A stretch of 64,000 nt of DNA from Bacillus massiliglaciei (GCF_900098925.1 NZ_LT622360.1:511136-575135); one strand, 5' to 3'; shown: positions 16,875-26,492, counted from the stretch's first letter. Program-made: numbers and translations. Notes: generated by a model from the sequence alone, not told the origin.

Positions 16875-17765
16875 ATGAAAAAAATCGGCATTGCAGGCGG
16901 CGGTGCTATTGGTTTGCTGTTTGCCGCCTACCTTAGTGAACGGTACCGGGTGACCGTATACACCAGGACGGAAGAACAGGCCAGTCAAATCAGGGAAGAA
17001 GGCCTTTATCTGAGGAAAAACGAAATAATTATACATAAAAAAGTTGAATCGCAAAAACTGGATGAGGAAATAAACGATGAAGATTTAATTATTGTGGCAG
17101 TAAAGCAATACCAGTTGGAAGAGGTTCTTTCATTTATCAGTAAAGGCAGAATACCGCTGCTGTTTTTACAAAATGGCTATGAGCATGTCAGCCGTCTGGA
17201 TGATATGAAGGCTGAAAGGGTTTATATCGGAGCAGTAGAGCATGGCGCCATAAAAGCAGGCGGAAATATGGTTGAACATACTGGTATCGGACGCACCAAG
17301 CTAGCGGTATATAAAGAAAGTGAGGGGGAGATTCCCTTTCTTGATGAGACGCTGGCTGATTTCCCTTTTGAAAAACATGAAGACTATCATAAAATGCTAA
17401 TCGGCAAATTATTGGTAAATGCGGTAATTAATCCGCTGACGGCCATTTTAGAAGTTGAAAATGGCTTGTTGTTTGATAATAAATATTATAGTCAGGCTGT
17501 GGAAGCGTATATCCGTGAATTAGTTGAAATTCTTCCTGAATATGATTTTGAGACAGCTCTTTGTCAAGTAAGGAGAGTCAGTAAGGATACGGCTAAAAAC
17601 CGATCCTCGATGCTTAAGGATATAGAGTCGGGCAGAAAGACCGAGATAGATTCCATAATGGGATATATCCTTTCTGAAGCCAAGGAAAAGAAGAAGGAAC
17701 ACAGTTTAAGTGCTTTTGTCTATTCGCTTGTAAATGGCAAGCAAAGGGGGCGGGACGATGGCTGA
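16875..17765 (+). CDS. panE: 2-Dehydropantoate 2-reductase (ketopantoate reductase)
   Basis: A 296-residue cytosolic enzyme reducing 2-dehydropantoate to pantoate with NADPH in pantothenate synthesis (YlbQ in B. subtilis). An N-terminal Rossmann fold (IGIAGGGAIGLLFAAY, residues 4-19) is followed by the C-terminal domain with the active-site Lys in IGKLLVNAVINPLTA. ATG 16875 is preferred over GTG 16869 because CGGAG lies 8 bases before the former. The end overlaps the DUF3397 gene by 8 bases, so the two are coupled. Confidence 0.9.
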   Translation: MKKIGIAGGGAIGLLFAAYLSERYRVTVYTRTEEQASQIREEGLYLRKNEIIIHKKVESQKLDEEINDEDLIIVAVKQYQLEEVLSFISKGRIPLLFLQNGYEHVSRLDDMKAERVYIGAVEHGAIKAGGNMVEHTGIGRTKLAVYKESEGEIPFLDETLADFPFEKHEDYHKMLIGKLLVNAVINPLTAILEVENGLLFDNKYYSQAVEAYIRELVEILPEYDFETALCQVRRVSKDTAKNRSSMLKDIESGRKTEIDSIMGYILSEAKEKKKEHSLSAFVYSLVNGKQRGRDDG

Positions 17766-18141
17766 CTTATTTTCCGGTTTTGCTGCCACGCTTATCACTA
17801 TACCGGTTTTCGGTTATCTAATCATCTTTATCATTGCAAAACAGGCTACGAAAAACCATCGGCGATCCGTGCAATGGGCGATGGACTTCAGCACCCTTCC
17901 GTTTATTTTCTCGGTACATTTTCTGGTCTTAACTATTTGGAATAAGAATATGTTATGGCTGCTGCTCATCTTCATGCTGATGATCGCAATTCTTGTGGTC
18001 GTTGTACATTATAATTGGAAAGGGGAAATAGACTTTCGAAAAGTACTGAGAGGGTTTTGGAGGCTGAACTTTGTCTTTTTTGTTTGTATGTACATGATTT
18101 TAGCTTTGCTGGGAATGGTTATCAGAATGGCGCAAGTGTGA
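17758..18141 (+). CDS. DUF3397 family membrane protein
   Basis: A 127-residue protein with four predicted membrane helices (about 6-27, 40-62, 66-85, 101-122) matching the DUF3397 family of Bacillaceae, function unknown. The ATG at 17758 lies within the end of panE and follows an AAAGGGGGCGGG ribosome site. The next gene is bshC, 94 bases downstream. There are no catalytic motifs, and a conserved KNHRRS(V)QWAMD lies between helices 1 and 2. Confidence 0.8.
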   Translation: MADLFSGFAATLITIPVFGYLIIFIIAKQATKNHRRSVQWAMDFSTLPFIFSVHFLVLTIWNKNMLWLLLIFMLMIAILVVVVHYNWKGEIDFRKVLRGFWRLNFVFFVCMYMILALLGMVIRMAQV

Positions 18142-18184
18142 TTTTACATATGTGGGCAAGTTTTTTTCTTTTCTTATCTTTGAG

Positions 18185-18193
18185 TGTTATACT
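18185..18193 (+). promoter_or_regulatory. Extended -10 promoter element before bshC
   Basis: TGTTATACT, an extended -10 box, lies 43 bases before the bshC ATG. No clear -35 is visible. Confidence 0.4.
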
Positions 18194-18235
18194 CTACAAA
18201 AGGATGAGCGATGAAAGAGAAAAGGAGAACATGAA

Positions 18236-19864
18236 ATGGAAATGAAAGACATAGAATTGCCCTCGCTGAATAAATTTGCCTCGGATTATTTAACAGGCAG
18301 CATGAACGTTGAGGATTATTTTCATTATAATTTATCGGATCGAGAGTTTTATCAAGAACGTGTAAATGAACTGATGGAGAGGTCTTTTTTACGCAAAGAA
18401 CTTTCAGATTACATACAGGGATTTATGCACCGTTTCCCTAAAAGTGAAGCAGTAGAACGAAATATTGCCGACTTGCGACATGAAGAGTCTGTGGTGGTCA
18501 TTGGGGGCCAGCAGGCAGGTCTTCTAACCGGACCTTTATATACGATACATAAAGTCATTTCAATTATAAAATTGGCTGAGGAACAGGAGAAGCGGCTTGG
18601 GAGAAGAGTTATCCCGGTATTTTGGATTGCGGGCGAAGATCATGATCTTGCTGAAGTGAATCATATTTACTGGAGTAAAAATGGAAAAGTCGCTAAAAAT
18701 GCCTATCCGATATATCAACCTATCAAATCCATGATAACGGATACGCCTCTTGAAGCTGAAAAGGCAGAAAAATGGTTCGAAGAAATTCTGGAAAGCTATG
18801 GGGAGACTTCCTATTCAAAAGGGCTGCTTAGCGATGTCTGGGAAATGATACGGGAATCCCATACATTCGTTGATTTTTTTACTGCATTAATACACCGGTG
18901 GTTTCATAAATATGGATTGCTTATGTTAGATGCGGGGGATCCGGAATTAAGGAAGCTTGAATCTGCATTCTTTGAAAGAATGATTAAGAAGAGTGATGAA
19001 ATCAGAGAAACAGTGCTTTTACAGCAAAAAATCCTACATCAGAATGGTTATAAAAAGACGATTGAGATAGACGAAGATGCAGCCAACTTATTTTATTATG
19101 ATCATATCCAGAAAGAACGTTCTTTATTAAAAAGGACTGAAACAGGATTTGCAGGAAAAAATGGGGACATAGAGTTTTCAGAGAATGAGTTAATTGATAT
19201 CGCCCGGAAACATCCGGAAAGGCTGAGCAACAACGTTGTGACAAGGCCCCTTATGCAGGAACTTCTCTTTCCTGTATTAGCTTTCATTTCTGGTCCTGGA
19301 GAGATTGCCTATTGGGCAGAGCTGAAAAAGGCCTTTGATTTATTTGAAATAAAAATGCCTCCTATCATTCCAAGGCTAAATATTACCTTTTTAGAACGGG
19401 GGATTGAATCAGACAGGAAAGAAATGGGTCTGGATCTGTCAACGGTTTTGACAGAAGGGTCTAACCGAGCTGAAAAGACATATAAGGAATCCATTAAAGA
19501 TAAAGAACTTGAAGATATCTATACGGATTTCCGGGAAGATTTGCTGAAACACCATCAAAAGCTTAGTTCCCGTGCAGAAATGGTGGATAAAGAGCTGAAT
19601 TCCCTGATGGATAAAAACAGAAGATTTTTAGAGAAACAGTTGGAATTTGCTTATCGGAAAATCCAACTAAGAATAGAAGAAAAGCATTCCGTCACTCTTC
19701 GGAAATATAACCGAATAGAACGTTCTCTGTTTCCGGATGGATCTCCGCAGGAAAGAATTTGGAATATCTTCTATTATCTTAATAAATATGGTCCTGCATT
19801 TCTCGATCAGGTCATGGAACTGGATTTCCAATTTAATAATATGCACAAGGTCATTAAGCTGTAA
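18236..19864 (+). CDS. bshC: Putative cysteine ligase BshC of bacillithiol synthesis
   Basis: A 542-residue protein (YllA in B. subtilis) of the BshC family, which adds cysteine to GlcN-malate in the last step of making bacillithiol, the main low-molecular-weight thiol of Bacillus. An N-terminal nucleotidyltransferase-like core carries VVIGGQQAGLLTGPLYTIHK and FWIAGEDHDLAEVNH; a long C-terminal coiled coil follows (about residues 395-500), as in the crystal structure. GAAAAGGAG precedes the ATG. Length is typical. Confidence 0.93.
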   Translation: MEMKDIELPSLNKFASDYLTGSMNVEDYFHYNLSDREFYQERVNELMERSFLRKELSDYIQGFMHRFPKSEAVERNIADLRHEESVVVIGGQQAGLLTGPLYTIHKVISIIKLAEEQEKRLGRRVIPVFWIAGEDHDLAEVNHIYWSKNGKVAKNAYPIYQPIKSMITDTPLEAEKAEKWFEEILESYGETSYSKGLLSDVWEMIRESHTFVDFFTALIHRWFHKYGLLMLDAGDPELRKLESAFFERMIKKSDEIRETVLLQQKILHQNGYKKTIEIDEDAANLFYYDHIQKERSLLKRTETGFAGKNGDIEFSENELIDIARKHPERLSNNVVTRPLMQELLFPVLAFISGPGEIAYWAELKKAFDLFEIKMPPIIPRLNITFLERGIESDRKEMGLDLSTVLTEGSNRAEKTYKESIKDKELEDIYTDFREDLLKHHQKLSSRAEMVDKELNSLMDKNRRFLEKQLEFAYRKIQLRIEEKHSVTLRKYNRIERSLFPDGSPQERIWNIFYYLNKYGPAFLDQVMELDFQFNNMHKVIKL

Positions 19865-19883
19865 TAAACTTCTATACAGATCT

Positions 19884-19933
19884 GACTGCAGGCAAAACTC
19901 GTATTCGTATGCGACTGCCTGCAGTCTTTTTTT
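19884..19933 (+). terminator. Terminator after bshC
   Basis: GACTGCAGGCA (19884-19894) pairs with TGCCTGCAGTC (19916-19926), followed by seven Ts. Confidence 0.85.
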
Positions 19934-20149
19934 GTCCTTTCTTTTATACGGCATCTAAAAAAACTGTTGTTTCGGAGAAGAATTCTCAGTGTGCTGGAAC
20001 CCCTTCAGGCTGTCTTTATGATGGATTTGTCAGGAATAGATCCAGGCGGCGTTCCCCCTCTACATTATCCATAAAATGAAAAAAAAGGATGGCGAAAAGA
20101 TTACGAGAATGCAGGGAAATTACAAGTTTTTAACGAAGATAAAAACAAG
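19934..20149. other. Non-coding region upstream of mraZ
   Basis: About 216 bases, AT-rich toward the 3' end. I see no open frame with a ribosome site and no clear sigma-A promoter. It leads into the phased TGG repeats before mraZ. Confidence 0.4.
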
Positions 20150-20195
20150 TGGAGAAAAGTGGGGGAATGTGGTACATTGAGATTAGAAAGTGGGG
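20150..20195 (+). promoter_or_regulatory. Probable MraZ operator (phased TGGNN repeats)
   Basis: TGGAG at 20150, TGGGG at 20160 and TGGTA at 20170 are spaced exactly 10 bases apart, with another TGGGG at 20191 overlapping the ribosome site. MraZ proteins autoregulate their operon by binding direct TGG(G/N) repeats with about 10-bp phasing, so this is the expected operator at the start of the mraZ-rsmH-ftsL-pbpB operon. Confidence 0.65.
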
Positions 20196-20204
20196 GTAGC
20201 GGGT

Positions 20205-20636
20205 ATGTTCATGGGTGAATACCATCATAACATTGATGTAAAAGGCAGATTGATTGTCCCTGCTAAATTTAGGGAGCATCTAGGTGAACAGTTCGTTCTG
20301 ACAAGAGGACTGGATCAGTGTTTATTTGGTTATCCCATGGAGGAGTGGAAGCAGCTTGAAGAAAAGCTGTCAGCACTTCCTCTGACGAAGAAAGATGCCC
20401 GAGCATTTACCCGTTTTTTCTTTTCCGCTGCTACAGAATGTGAACTGGATAAGCAAGGCAGGATAAATATCCCCTCGCCGCTTATGTCATATGGCCAATT
20501 GGAAAAAGAATGTGTGATTCTTGGTGTTTCCAATCGAATTGAGGTTTGGAGCAAGCCCCTTTGGGAAGACTATTTTTCAGCATCAGAGGATTCTTTTGCT
20601 GAAATAGCAGAAAATATGATTGGCTTTGATATTTAA
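20205..20636 (+). CDS. mraZ: Division/cell wall cluster transcriptional repressor MraZ
   Basis: A 143-residue DNA-binding protein with two AbrB-like MraZ domains, each with the DxKGR signature: [16 protein letters not shown] near residue 10 and [14 protein letters not shown] near residue 87. It binds the repeats just upstream and controls the operon it begins. ATG 20205 gives MFMGEYHH, the standard family start and the same length as in B. subtilis; the longer frame begins inside the operator. It is followed by rsmH, ftsL and pbpB. Confidence 0.96.
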   Translation: MFMGEYHHNIDVKGRLIVPAKFREHLGEQFVLTRGLDQCLFGYPMEEWKQLEEKLSALPLTKKDARAFTRFFFSAATECELDKQGRINIPSPLMSYGQLEKECVILGVSNRIEVWSKPLWEDYFSASEDSFAEIAENMIGFDI

Positions 20637-20686
20637 GGCTGTCAGTATCGGAAAGGGCTCAATTAGCGATTGGAAGGATGTCAGAA

Positions 20687-21619
20687 ATGTTTTCTCATAC
20701 AACAGTATTATTAAAAGAAACGGTAGATGGATTGAATATTAAGCCTGATGGCATATACGTTGATTGTACTTTAGGTGGCGCCGGGCACAGTGAGTATCTC
20801 CTGTCTAAGTTATCGGAAGAGGGAAGGCTCTTTGCTTTTGATCAGGACGAGACTGCCATTCAAAATGCGCAGGTTAAATTAAGCGCTTATGGAGACAGAG
20901 TGACTCTGATTCAGAATAATTTCAGGCATATAAAAGAAGAACTGGAAGCACGGGGTATTGAGAAAGTGGATGGTGTTTTATATGATCTGGGTGTTTCTTC
21001 TCCCCAGCTTGATACGCCTGAAAGAGGGTTCAGCTATCAGTATGATGCTCCGCTCGATATGAGAATGGACCAAAGTGCATCGGTATCCGCCTATGAAGTA
21101 GTAAATACTTGGTCGTTCCAGGAGTTGACCAAAATCTTTTTTAAGTACGGCGAAGAAAAATTTTCAAAGCAAATCGCGAGGAAAATCGAAGCTGCGCGTG
21201 AACAGAAGCCGATTGAAACGACTTTTGAACTTGTAGAGCTGATCAAAGATGGAATACCGGCGCCGGCAAGAAGGACTGGCGGACATCCGGCAAAGCGGGT
21301 TTTTCAGGCCATTCGAATTGCTGTAAACGATGAGCTTGGCGTATTTGAGGATTCCCTTCACCAAGCGATTGATTTGTTAAACCCGGAAGGCAGGATTTCT
21401 GTAATTACCTTCCATTCATTGGAGGATAGGATTTGCAAATCCGTTTTTAAGACGGCCAGTTCTCTGCCAGATCTGCCCCATGGCCTTCCGGTAATCCCAG
21501 ATGAGTTTAAACCAACTCTTAAGCTTATAACCCGAAAACCAATGCTCCCTACAGAAGCAGAGGTTGCTGCCAATAATCGTGCAAGATCAGCTAAATTAAG
21601 AATCGCAGAAAAAATATAA
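20687..21619 (+). CDS. rsmH: 16S rRNA (cytosine(1402)-N4)-methyltransferase RsmH
   Basis: A 310-residue SAM-dependent methyltransferase (MraW) that methylates N4 of C1402 in the ribosomal P site. The SAM motif [16 protein letters not shown] is near residue 26, [10 protein letters not shown] near 103, and the C-terminal [14 protein letters not shown] is typical. ATG 20687 is preferred to ATG 20678 because GGAAGG lies about 9 bases before it and directly abuts the earlier one. It is the second gene of the dcw operon. Confidence 0.96.
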   Translation: MFSHTTVLLKETVDGLNIKPDGIYVDCTLGGAGHSEYLLSKLSEEGRLFAFDQDETAIQNAQVKLSAYGDRVTLIQNNFRHIKEELEARGIEKVDGVLYDLGVSSPQLDTPERGFSYQYDAPLDMRMDQSASVSAYEVVNTWSFQELTKIFFKYGEEKFSKQIARKIEAAREQKPIETTFELVELIKDGIPAPARRTGGHPAKRVFQAIRIAVNDELGVFEDSLHQAIDLLNPEGRISVITFHSLEDRICKSVFKTASSLPDLPHGLPVIPDEFKPTLKLITRKPMLPTEAEVAANNRARSAKLRIAEKI

Positions 21620-21647
21620 GTAAGCAGAACAATGAGGGGGAAATCTT

Positions 21648-22001
21648 ATGAATTCTCATGCGCGTAAATTAGAAGAACAGCCGATAATCAAGCAAAACGA
21701 AACCGTAATGCCGGCGCCATCCCCGAAGAAGAAAATCTCTTTCGGTGAAACCATTATATTATGTGCCTTTGCAACAGTTATCGCTTTTACAGGTGTGAAA
21801 ATAATCGGCAATCAGTCTGCAATCTATGAAACGAATAAAGACATTCAGCAAGTAGAGGCGAAGATCGAGAATCAAGAGAAGGTGAATGGCGATTTGGTCG
21901 TTCAGGTAGGTGAGTTAAGTACATACGAAAGAATTTGGAAAAAGGCAGCAGAACTTGGACTCAGCCTGAATGACAAAAATGTAAAGGTTGTGCAAGAATA
22001 A
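21648..22001 (+). CDS. ftsL: Cell division protein FtsL
   Basis: A 117-residue bitopic membrane protein: a basic cytoplasmic N terminus (about 1-34), one helix (about 36-56), and an extracellular coiled coil (about 60-105). It forms a divisome complex with DivIC and DivIB and supports PBP2B. Sequence conservation is low, as usual for FtsL, so the call rests on topology, size and position between rsmH and pbpB. GAGGGGG precedes the ATG. The stop overlaps the pbpB start by one base. Confidence 0.92.
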   Translation: MNSHARKLEEQPIIKQNETVMPAPSPKKKISFGETIILCAFATVIAFTGVKIIGNQSAIYETNKDIQQVEAKIENQEKVNGDLVVQVGELSTYERIWKKAAELGLSLNDKNVKVVQE

Positions 22002-24160
22002 TGCAAAAACAAAAAAATATGAAATATGGGGCAGCCGGATTATTTTTCTTGTTCGGCCTGCTCTTTTTTGTATTAATTGGTCGTTTCCTATATATCCAGC
22101 TGACAGGTGTAGCAGGAGGGGAAGTACTCGCGGCAAAGATTGATAAGAAGTATGAGAAAGAACAGGTAATTGAGGGGAAACGGGGAAATATTCTTGATAC
22201 CAACGGGGAAATTATTGCAGAAGATACGTCTTCTTATTTGTTGAGGGCTGTGCTCAATAAACAAGTAACAACAAATCCTAAACATCCTAATCATGTAGTT
22301 GATCCGGAAAAAACAGCAGAAGAGCTTGCTAAATATATTGATATGGATGAAGCTGATATCTTGGAAAGGTTAAAGGATAAAGATGCGTTCCAAGTAGAAT
22401 TCGGCAAGGCGGGACGCGACTTATCTCAAGATACGAAACAGAAAATAGAAAAATTGGAACTGCCGGGAATAACGTTTGAGCGTTCAAATAAAAGGTTTTA
22501 TCCGAATGGAGTTTTCGCCTCTCATTTGATCGGTTATGTAGAAAAGGACGAAGAAACCGAAAAAATGACCGGGAAATTTGGCATTGAAAGATATTTAAAT
22601 AAAGAACTCGAAGAAAAAGACGGAAAGTTAACGTATGACAGCGACAGGTGGGGATTTTTGCTTCCGAACAGTGAAACAAAAGTAGATGCCCCGAAGAACG
22701 GTAAGAATGTTACCCTTACGATTGATAAAAAAATTCAAACCTTTTTAGAAGATTCACTGAGTAAAGTTGACGAGAAATATAAACCGGAACAAATGGTAGC
22801 CATTATAGCAAATCCCAAAACAGGGGAAATTGTGGCGATGGGACAAAGGCCTACTTTTCATCCGACAACTAAGGAAGGGCTTTCTGATACATGGAGGAAC
22901 TTAGCCATTGAAGATAGTTTTGAGCCTGGATCAACCATGAAAACGTTCACCCTTGCCGCAGCGGTGGAGGAAGGGGTCTTTAATCCTAATGATACTTTTA
23001 AAGCGGGTACTTACAAGGTGGGAGTTGAAAAGATTAATGACCACTCGGGGATTGAAAAAGGAAAGACAATGACCTTTTTGGAAGGTGTACAGAGATCTTC
23101 CAATGTAGCATTTGCTACGCTAGCAATGGATAAGATCGGGGCAGATAAATTCAGGGAATACTTGACCAAGTTTGGATTTGACAAAAAGACCGGAATTGAT
23201 CTCCCGAATGAAATAATAGGGAAAATCCTTTTCAAATACAAAATGGAAAAAGTGACGACAGCATTTGGGCAAGGGACATCCGTCACCCCTATTCAGCAGG
23301 TCCAGGCGGCTACCGCCATTGCAAATGACGGAAAGATGATGAAGCCTTATGTCATTAAGAACATTGCCGACCAAGATACTGGTAAGCTTGTGAAATCAAC
23401 CAAACCGGAAATTGCCGGCGAACCAATTTCAGCTGAAACAGCAAAACAGGTGCGGGAATATTTGGGCACTGTCATTACAGCCGAGCATGGAACGGGCGCA
23501 AAGTATAAGCTGGATGGATATGAGGTGGCTGGAAAAACCGGAACAGCACAGATTCCGGGTCCCGGAGGAAAATATTTAACGGGTAAGAACAATTATGTAT
23601 TTTCTTTTTTAGGAATGGCTCCTAAGGATAATCCGCAGCTTGTTATGTATGTAGCGGTGAAACAGCCAAAGCTTGGAGTAAGTTACGTCGGTGCGGATCC
23701 ATTATCAGAAATCTTTAATCCGGTTATGCAAAACAGCCTTCAATATCTGAACATTAAACCATCAAACGTGAAAAAAATAAAAACTGAAAAAGTGAAGGAT
23801 TACACTTCACAATCTGTTAATTCAACAGTGGAGGAATTAAAAGAGGAAGGTTATAATCCGGTTGTGATCGGAGACGAAAAAAGAATTATTAATCAGTCAC
23901 CGAAGCCCGGAAATGAGCTGCTGCAGGGAGAGAAGATTATCTTGAGAACAGAAGGGGATATGAAGATTCCTGATATGAAAGGCTGGTCTCTCAGGGATGT
24001 GATGAAGGCAGTTAATGCTGCCGGTCTAGAGTTGGAAACATCAGGAAGCGGTTTTGTTACGAAGCAGAATATTAAGGCAGGGAAGGCGATCAAGGAAGGC
24101 GATCATATCACAATAGAATTGAAGCCGCCCGGTGAAATTTCTGAGAATAAGAAAGAGTAA
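22001..24160 (+). CDS. pbpB: Penicillin-binding protein 2B, septal transpeptidase
   Basis: A 719-residue class B PBP that cross-links septal peptidoglycan. An N-terminal anchor helix (about 10-32) is followed by the PBP dimerisation domain, then the transpeptidase domain with Ser at about 311 in GSTMK, SSN at about 366-368 and KTG at about 512-514. Two PASTA repeats occupy the C terminus (about 590-715). It ends the mraZ operon; a hairpin follows, separating it from spoVD. Confidence 0.95.
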   Translation: MQKQKNMKYGAAGLFFLFGLLFFVLIGRFLYIQLTGVAGGEVLAAKIDKKYEKEQVIEGKRGNILDTNGEIIAEDTSSYLLRAVLNKQVTTNPKHPNHVVDPEKTAEELAKYIDMDEADILERLKDKDAFQVEFGKAGRDLSQDTKQKIEKLELPGITFERSNKRFYPNGVFASHLIGYVEKDEETEKMTGKFGIERYLNKELEEKDGKLTYDSDRWGFLLPNSETKVDAPKNGKNVTLTIDKKIQTFLEDSLSKVDEKYKPEQMVAIIANPKTGEIVAMGQRPTFHPTTKEGLSDTWRNLAIEDSFEPGSTMKTFTLAAAVEEGVFNPNDTFKAGTYKVGVEKINDHSGIEKGKTMTFLEGVQRSSNVAFATLAMDKIGADKFREYLTKFGFDKKTGIDLPNEIIGKILFKYKMEKVTTAFGQGTSVTPIQQVQAATAIANDGKMMKPYVIKNIADQDTGKLVKSTKPEIAGEPISAETAKQVREYLGTVITAEHGTGAKYKLDGYEVAGKTGTAQIPGPGGKYLTGKNNYVFSFLGMAPKDNPQLVMYVAVKQPKLGVSYVGADPLSEIFNPVMQNSLQYLNIKPSNVKKIKTEKVKDYTSQSVNSTVEELKEEGYNPVVIGDEKRIINQSPKPGNELLQGEKIILRTEGDMKIPDMKGWSLRDVMKAVNAAGLELETSGSGFVTKQNIKAGKAIKEGDHITIELKPPGEISENKKE

Positions 24161-24198
24161 ACATATGAACAGTCAGGGAAGAGGCTGTGACAAAGATC

Positions 24199-24237
24199 AA
24201 AAATCAACTTTCTCACACAGAGGAAGTTGATTTTTTT
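24199..24237 (+). terminator. Terminator between pbpB and spoVD
   Basis: AAAAATCAACTT (24199-24210) pairs with AAGTTGATTTTT (24224-24235), followed by more Ts. Its right arm coincides with the start of the diverged repeat at 24225. Confidence 0.75.
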
Positions 24238-24327
24238 GCTGATGCTGCTTGGATTATCGTTCCATGGATACTTTGGTTCGGACCGATCCTGCATCTCCCG
24301 GGAGTCGTCCCTTCGCTCCGATCGACT
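24225..24327. repeat. Diverged copy of the 2362-2487 repeat
   Basis: It begins AGTTGATTTT and ends ATCGACT, matching the two ends of the first copy, and shares the internal block GGAGTCG near the right end after a CCCG motif. The middle is degenerate and shorter (about 103 against 126 bases). No gene lies in it. Confidence 0.45.
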
Positions 24328-24486
24328 CATCATATATCTGTTTCTTACATTTTATACTAACCCATTTTTTACTTCTGTCTCATCTTTTCCAAACTTTAGG
24401 CTAGAGTCCGCTCAACCGACGTGTGCCTAAAGTCTTGTTTTGTAATCACCTGAAGAAGGCAAAGCCTTTACATTAAGGATTGCCGG

Positions 24487-24515
24487 TCATAGTCCTCCTG
24501 TATCAGGCATATATT
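24487..24515 (+). promoter_or_regulatory. Sigma-E-type promoter of spoVD
   Basis: TCATAGT (24487-24493), a 14-base spacer, then CATATATT (24508-24515), close to the mother-cell sigma-E consensus (-35 TCATATT, 14 bases, -10 CATACAAT). spoVD is sigma-E dependent in B. subtilis. The spoVD start is about 32 bases downstream. Confidence 0.6.
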
Positions 24516-24546
24516 TGAACAAGCATACTAATGGGAGGTGCCAGAT

Positions 24547-26469
24547 TTGCGTGTTTCAAATGTGACAGTGAGGAAGCGGCTTGCAATTGCATTAGCGGCC
24601 GGACTGTTCATTTTTCTTATTATTGATCTCCGGCTGGGAATTGTTCAATTTTACTTGGGGGACAAGCTTACTGGGCTTGCGAAAGATTCATGGAGCAGAA
24701 ATATCCCTTTTGAACCATCCAGGGGAGAGATTTTGGATCGAAATGGGGTAGAACTTGCCACTAACATTTCCGCCCCGACCGTTTATGTGATCCCAAGACA
24801 AATTGAAAATCCGGCAGAGACTGCTGAGCAGCTGGCAGCTATTCTCAATATGAAAAAAGAAGATGCCTATAAAATGCTCACAAAAAAAGAAATGAGTGTC
24901 AGGATTCCTCAAGGCCGGAAAATTTCTCATGAAAAAGCTAAAGAAATTAAAGCTTTAGGCATAAAGGGGATCTATATTGCCGAAGATTCAAAACGTCACT
25001 ATCCGTTCGGTAAATACTTATCCCACGTACTTGGATTTGCAGGGTCTGATAATCAGGGTCTGATGGGAATCGAACTCACTTATGATAAGGAACTGAGCGG
25101 GGAAAAGGGATATGTGAAATTCTATTCGGATGCAAAAGGAAAAAGGCTGGAGAACATGGCAGATGATTATAAAGCCCCAAAAGATGGAGATGATCTAAAG
25201 CTGACGATTGACAGCAACATTCAAACCATCGTAGAAAGGGAACTTGATAATGCAGAAGCTGCTTATAATCCTGATGGCATTATAGCGATTGCAATGGATC
25301 CGAATAATGGGGAAATCCTTGCAATGTCCAGCAGACCGACTTTTGATCCTGCTAACTTTCAAAATGTTCCGCCGGAAATCTATAATCGTAATCTTCCAGT
25401 CTGGAGTGTATATGAACCAGGATCTACTTTTAAAATTATTACTCTCGCGGCTGCCCTTGAAGAAAAGAAGGTAGATCTGAAACATGATCATTTTTATGAT
25501 CCTGGGTATGTTGAAGTGGCCGGTGCTAAGCTTCACTGCTGGAAAAGGGGAGGACATGGTTCAGAAACATTTCTTGAAGTCGTCGAAAATTCCTGTAACC
25601 CTGGATTTGTTGAATTGGGGAATCGTCTTGGAAAAGAGAAACTTTTTGAATATATAGGAGATTTTGGTTTTGGCCAAAAAACAGGCATCGACCTTGCGGG
25701 TGAAGGACGGGGGATCATGTTCAACCTTGACAAAGTAGGTCCGGTAGAACAGGCGACAACTGCATTCGGGCAGGGCGTTGCTGTTACTCCGATTCAGCAG
25801 GTAGCAGCGGTTGCAGCTGCTGTAAACGGAGGTACCTTATATACACCTTATATTGCGAAGGAACTGACCGATCCGGAAACAGGAAAAACAGTTATGAAAA
25901 AATCGCCGCAAGAAAAAAGAAGGGTCATTTCTGAAGAAACGTCTAAGCAAGTTCGAGAAGCACTAGAATCGGTTGTGGCAAAAGGAAGCGGGAAAGGTGC
26001 ATTTGTTGAGTCTTACAGAGTCGGCGGAAAGACCGGAACAGCTCAGAAGGCTGAAAACGGCCATTATTTAGAAAATAACTATATTGTTTCCTTTATTGGC
26101 TTTGCACCGGCAGACAAGCCGGAGGTCGTTGTGTATGTCGCTGTAGATAATCCGAAAGGAACCGTTCAATTTGGAGGGGTTGTAGCGGCGCCAATTGTTG
26201 GAAATATCATGGAAGACTCATTAAGAGCAATGGGGGTCAAACCGAGAAAGAATCAAATCGAAAAAGAAACCGCCTGGAATGATCCGGTCATGATTGAAGT
26301 CCCTGATGTTGTCGGCATGTCAAGAAAAGAATTGGAAACCCAATTGGTCGATCTTAAGCTAGATATTTCGGGCTCTGGGGATAAAGTCATAAAACAGGCT
26401 CCTGATCCAGGTATAAAACTAAAAGAAGGCTCAACACTTAGATTATACCTTGGCGAAAGCAAAGATTAA
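24547..26469 (+). CDS. spoVD: Stage V sporulation protein D, sporulation-specific PBP
   Basis: A 640-residue class B penicillin-binding protein that makes spore cortex peptidoglycan with SpoVE. It has an N-terminal helix (about 12-32), a dimerisation domain, a transpeptidase domain with Ser at about 293 in GSTFK, SCN in ENSCNPGFVE and KTGTAQ, and one C-terminal PASTA domain. The TTG at 24547 follows GGGAGGTG and gives MRVSNVTVRKR, matching B. subtilis SpoVD. It has its own sporulation promoter. Confidence 0.96.
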   Translation: MRVSNVTVRKRLAIALAAGLFIFLIIDLRLGIVQFYLGDKLTGLAKDSWSRNIPFEPSRGEILDRNGVELATNISAPTVYVIPRQIENPAETAEQLAAILNMKKEDAYKMLTKKEMSVRIPQGRKISHEKAKEIKALGIKGIYIAEDSKRHYPFGKYLSHVLGFAGSDNQGLMGIELTYDKELSGEKGYVKFYSDAKGKRLENMADDYKAPKDGDDLKLTIDSNIQTIVERELDNAEAAYNPDGIIAIAMDPNNGEILAMSSRPTFDPANFQNVPPEIYNRNLPVWSVYEPGSTFKIITLAAALEEKKVDLKHDHFYDPGYVEVAGAKLHCWKRGGHGSETFLEVVENSCNPGFVELGNRLGKEKLFEYIGDFGFGQKTGIDLAGEGRGIMFNLDKVGPVEQATTAFGQGVAVTPIQQVAAVAAAVNGGTLYTPYIAKELTDPETGKTVMKKSPQEKRRVISEETSKQVREALESVVAKGSGKGAFVESYRVGGKTGTAQKAENGHYLENNYIVSFIGFAPADKPEVVVYVAVDNPKGTVQFGGVVAAPIVGNIMEDSLRAMGVKPRKNQIEKETAWNDPVMIEVPDVVGMSRKELETQLVDLKLDISGSGDKVIKQAPDPGIKLKEGSTLRLYLGESKD

Positions 26470-26492
26470 GTATAAAATAAACAGAGTTAATG

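Noticed and set aside
16709-16891. A 60-codon minus-strand frame before panE
   Set aside because: It has no ribosome site and overlaps the panE promoter and start. The text FWTFYHENMQ is suggestive but unsupported.
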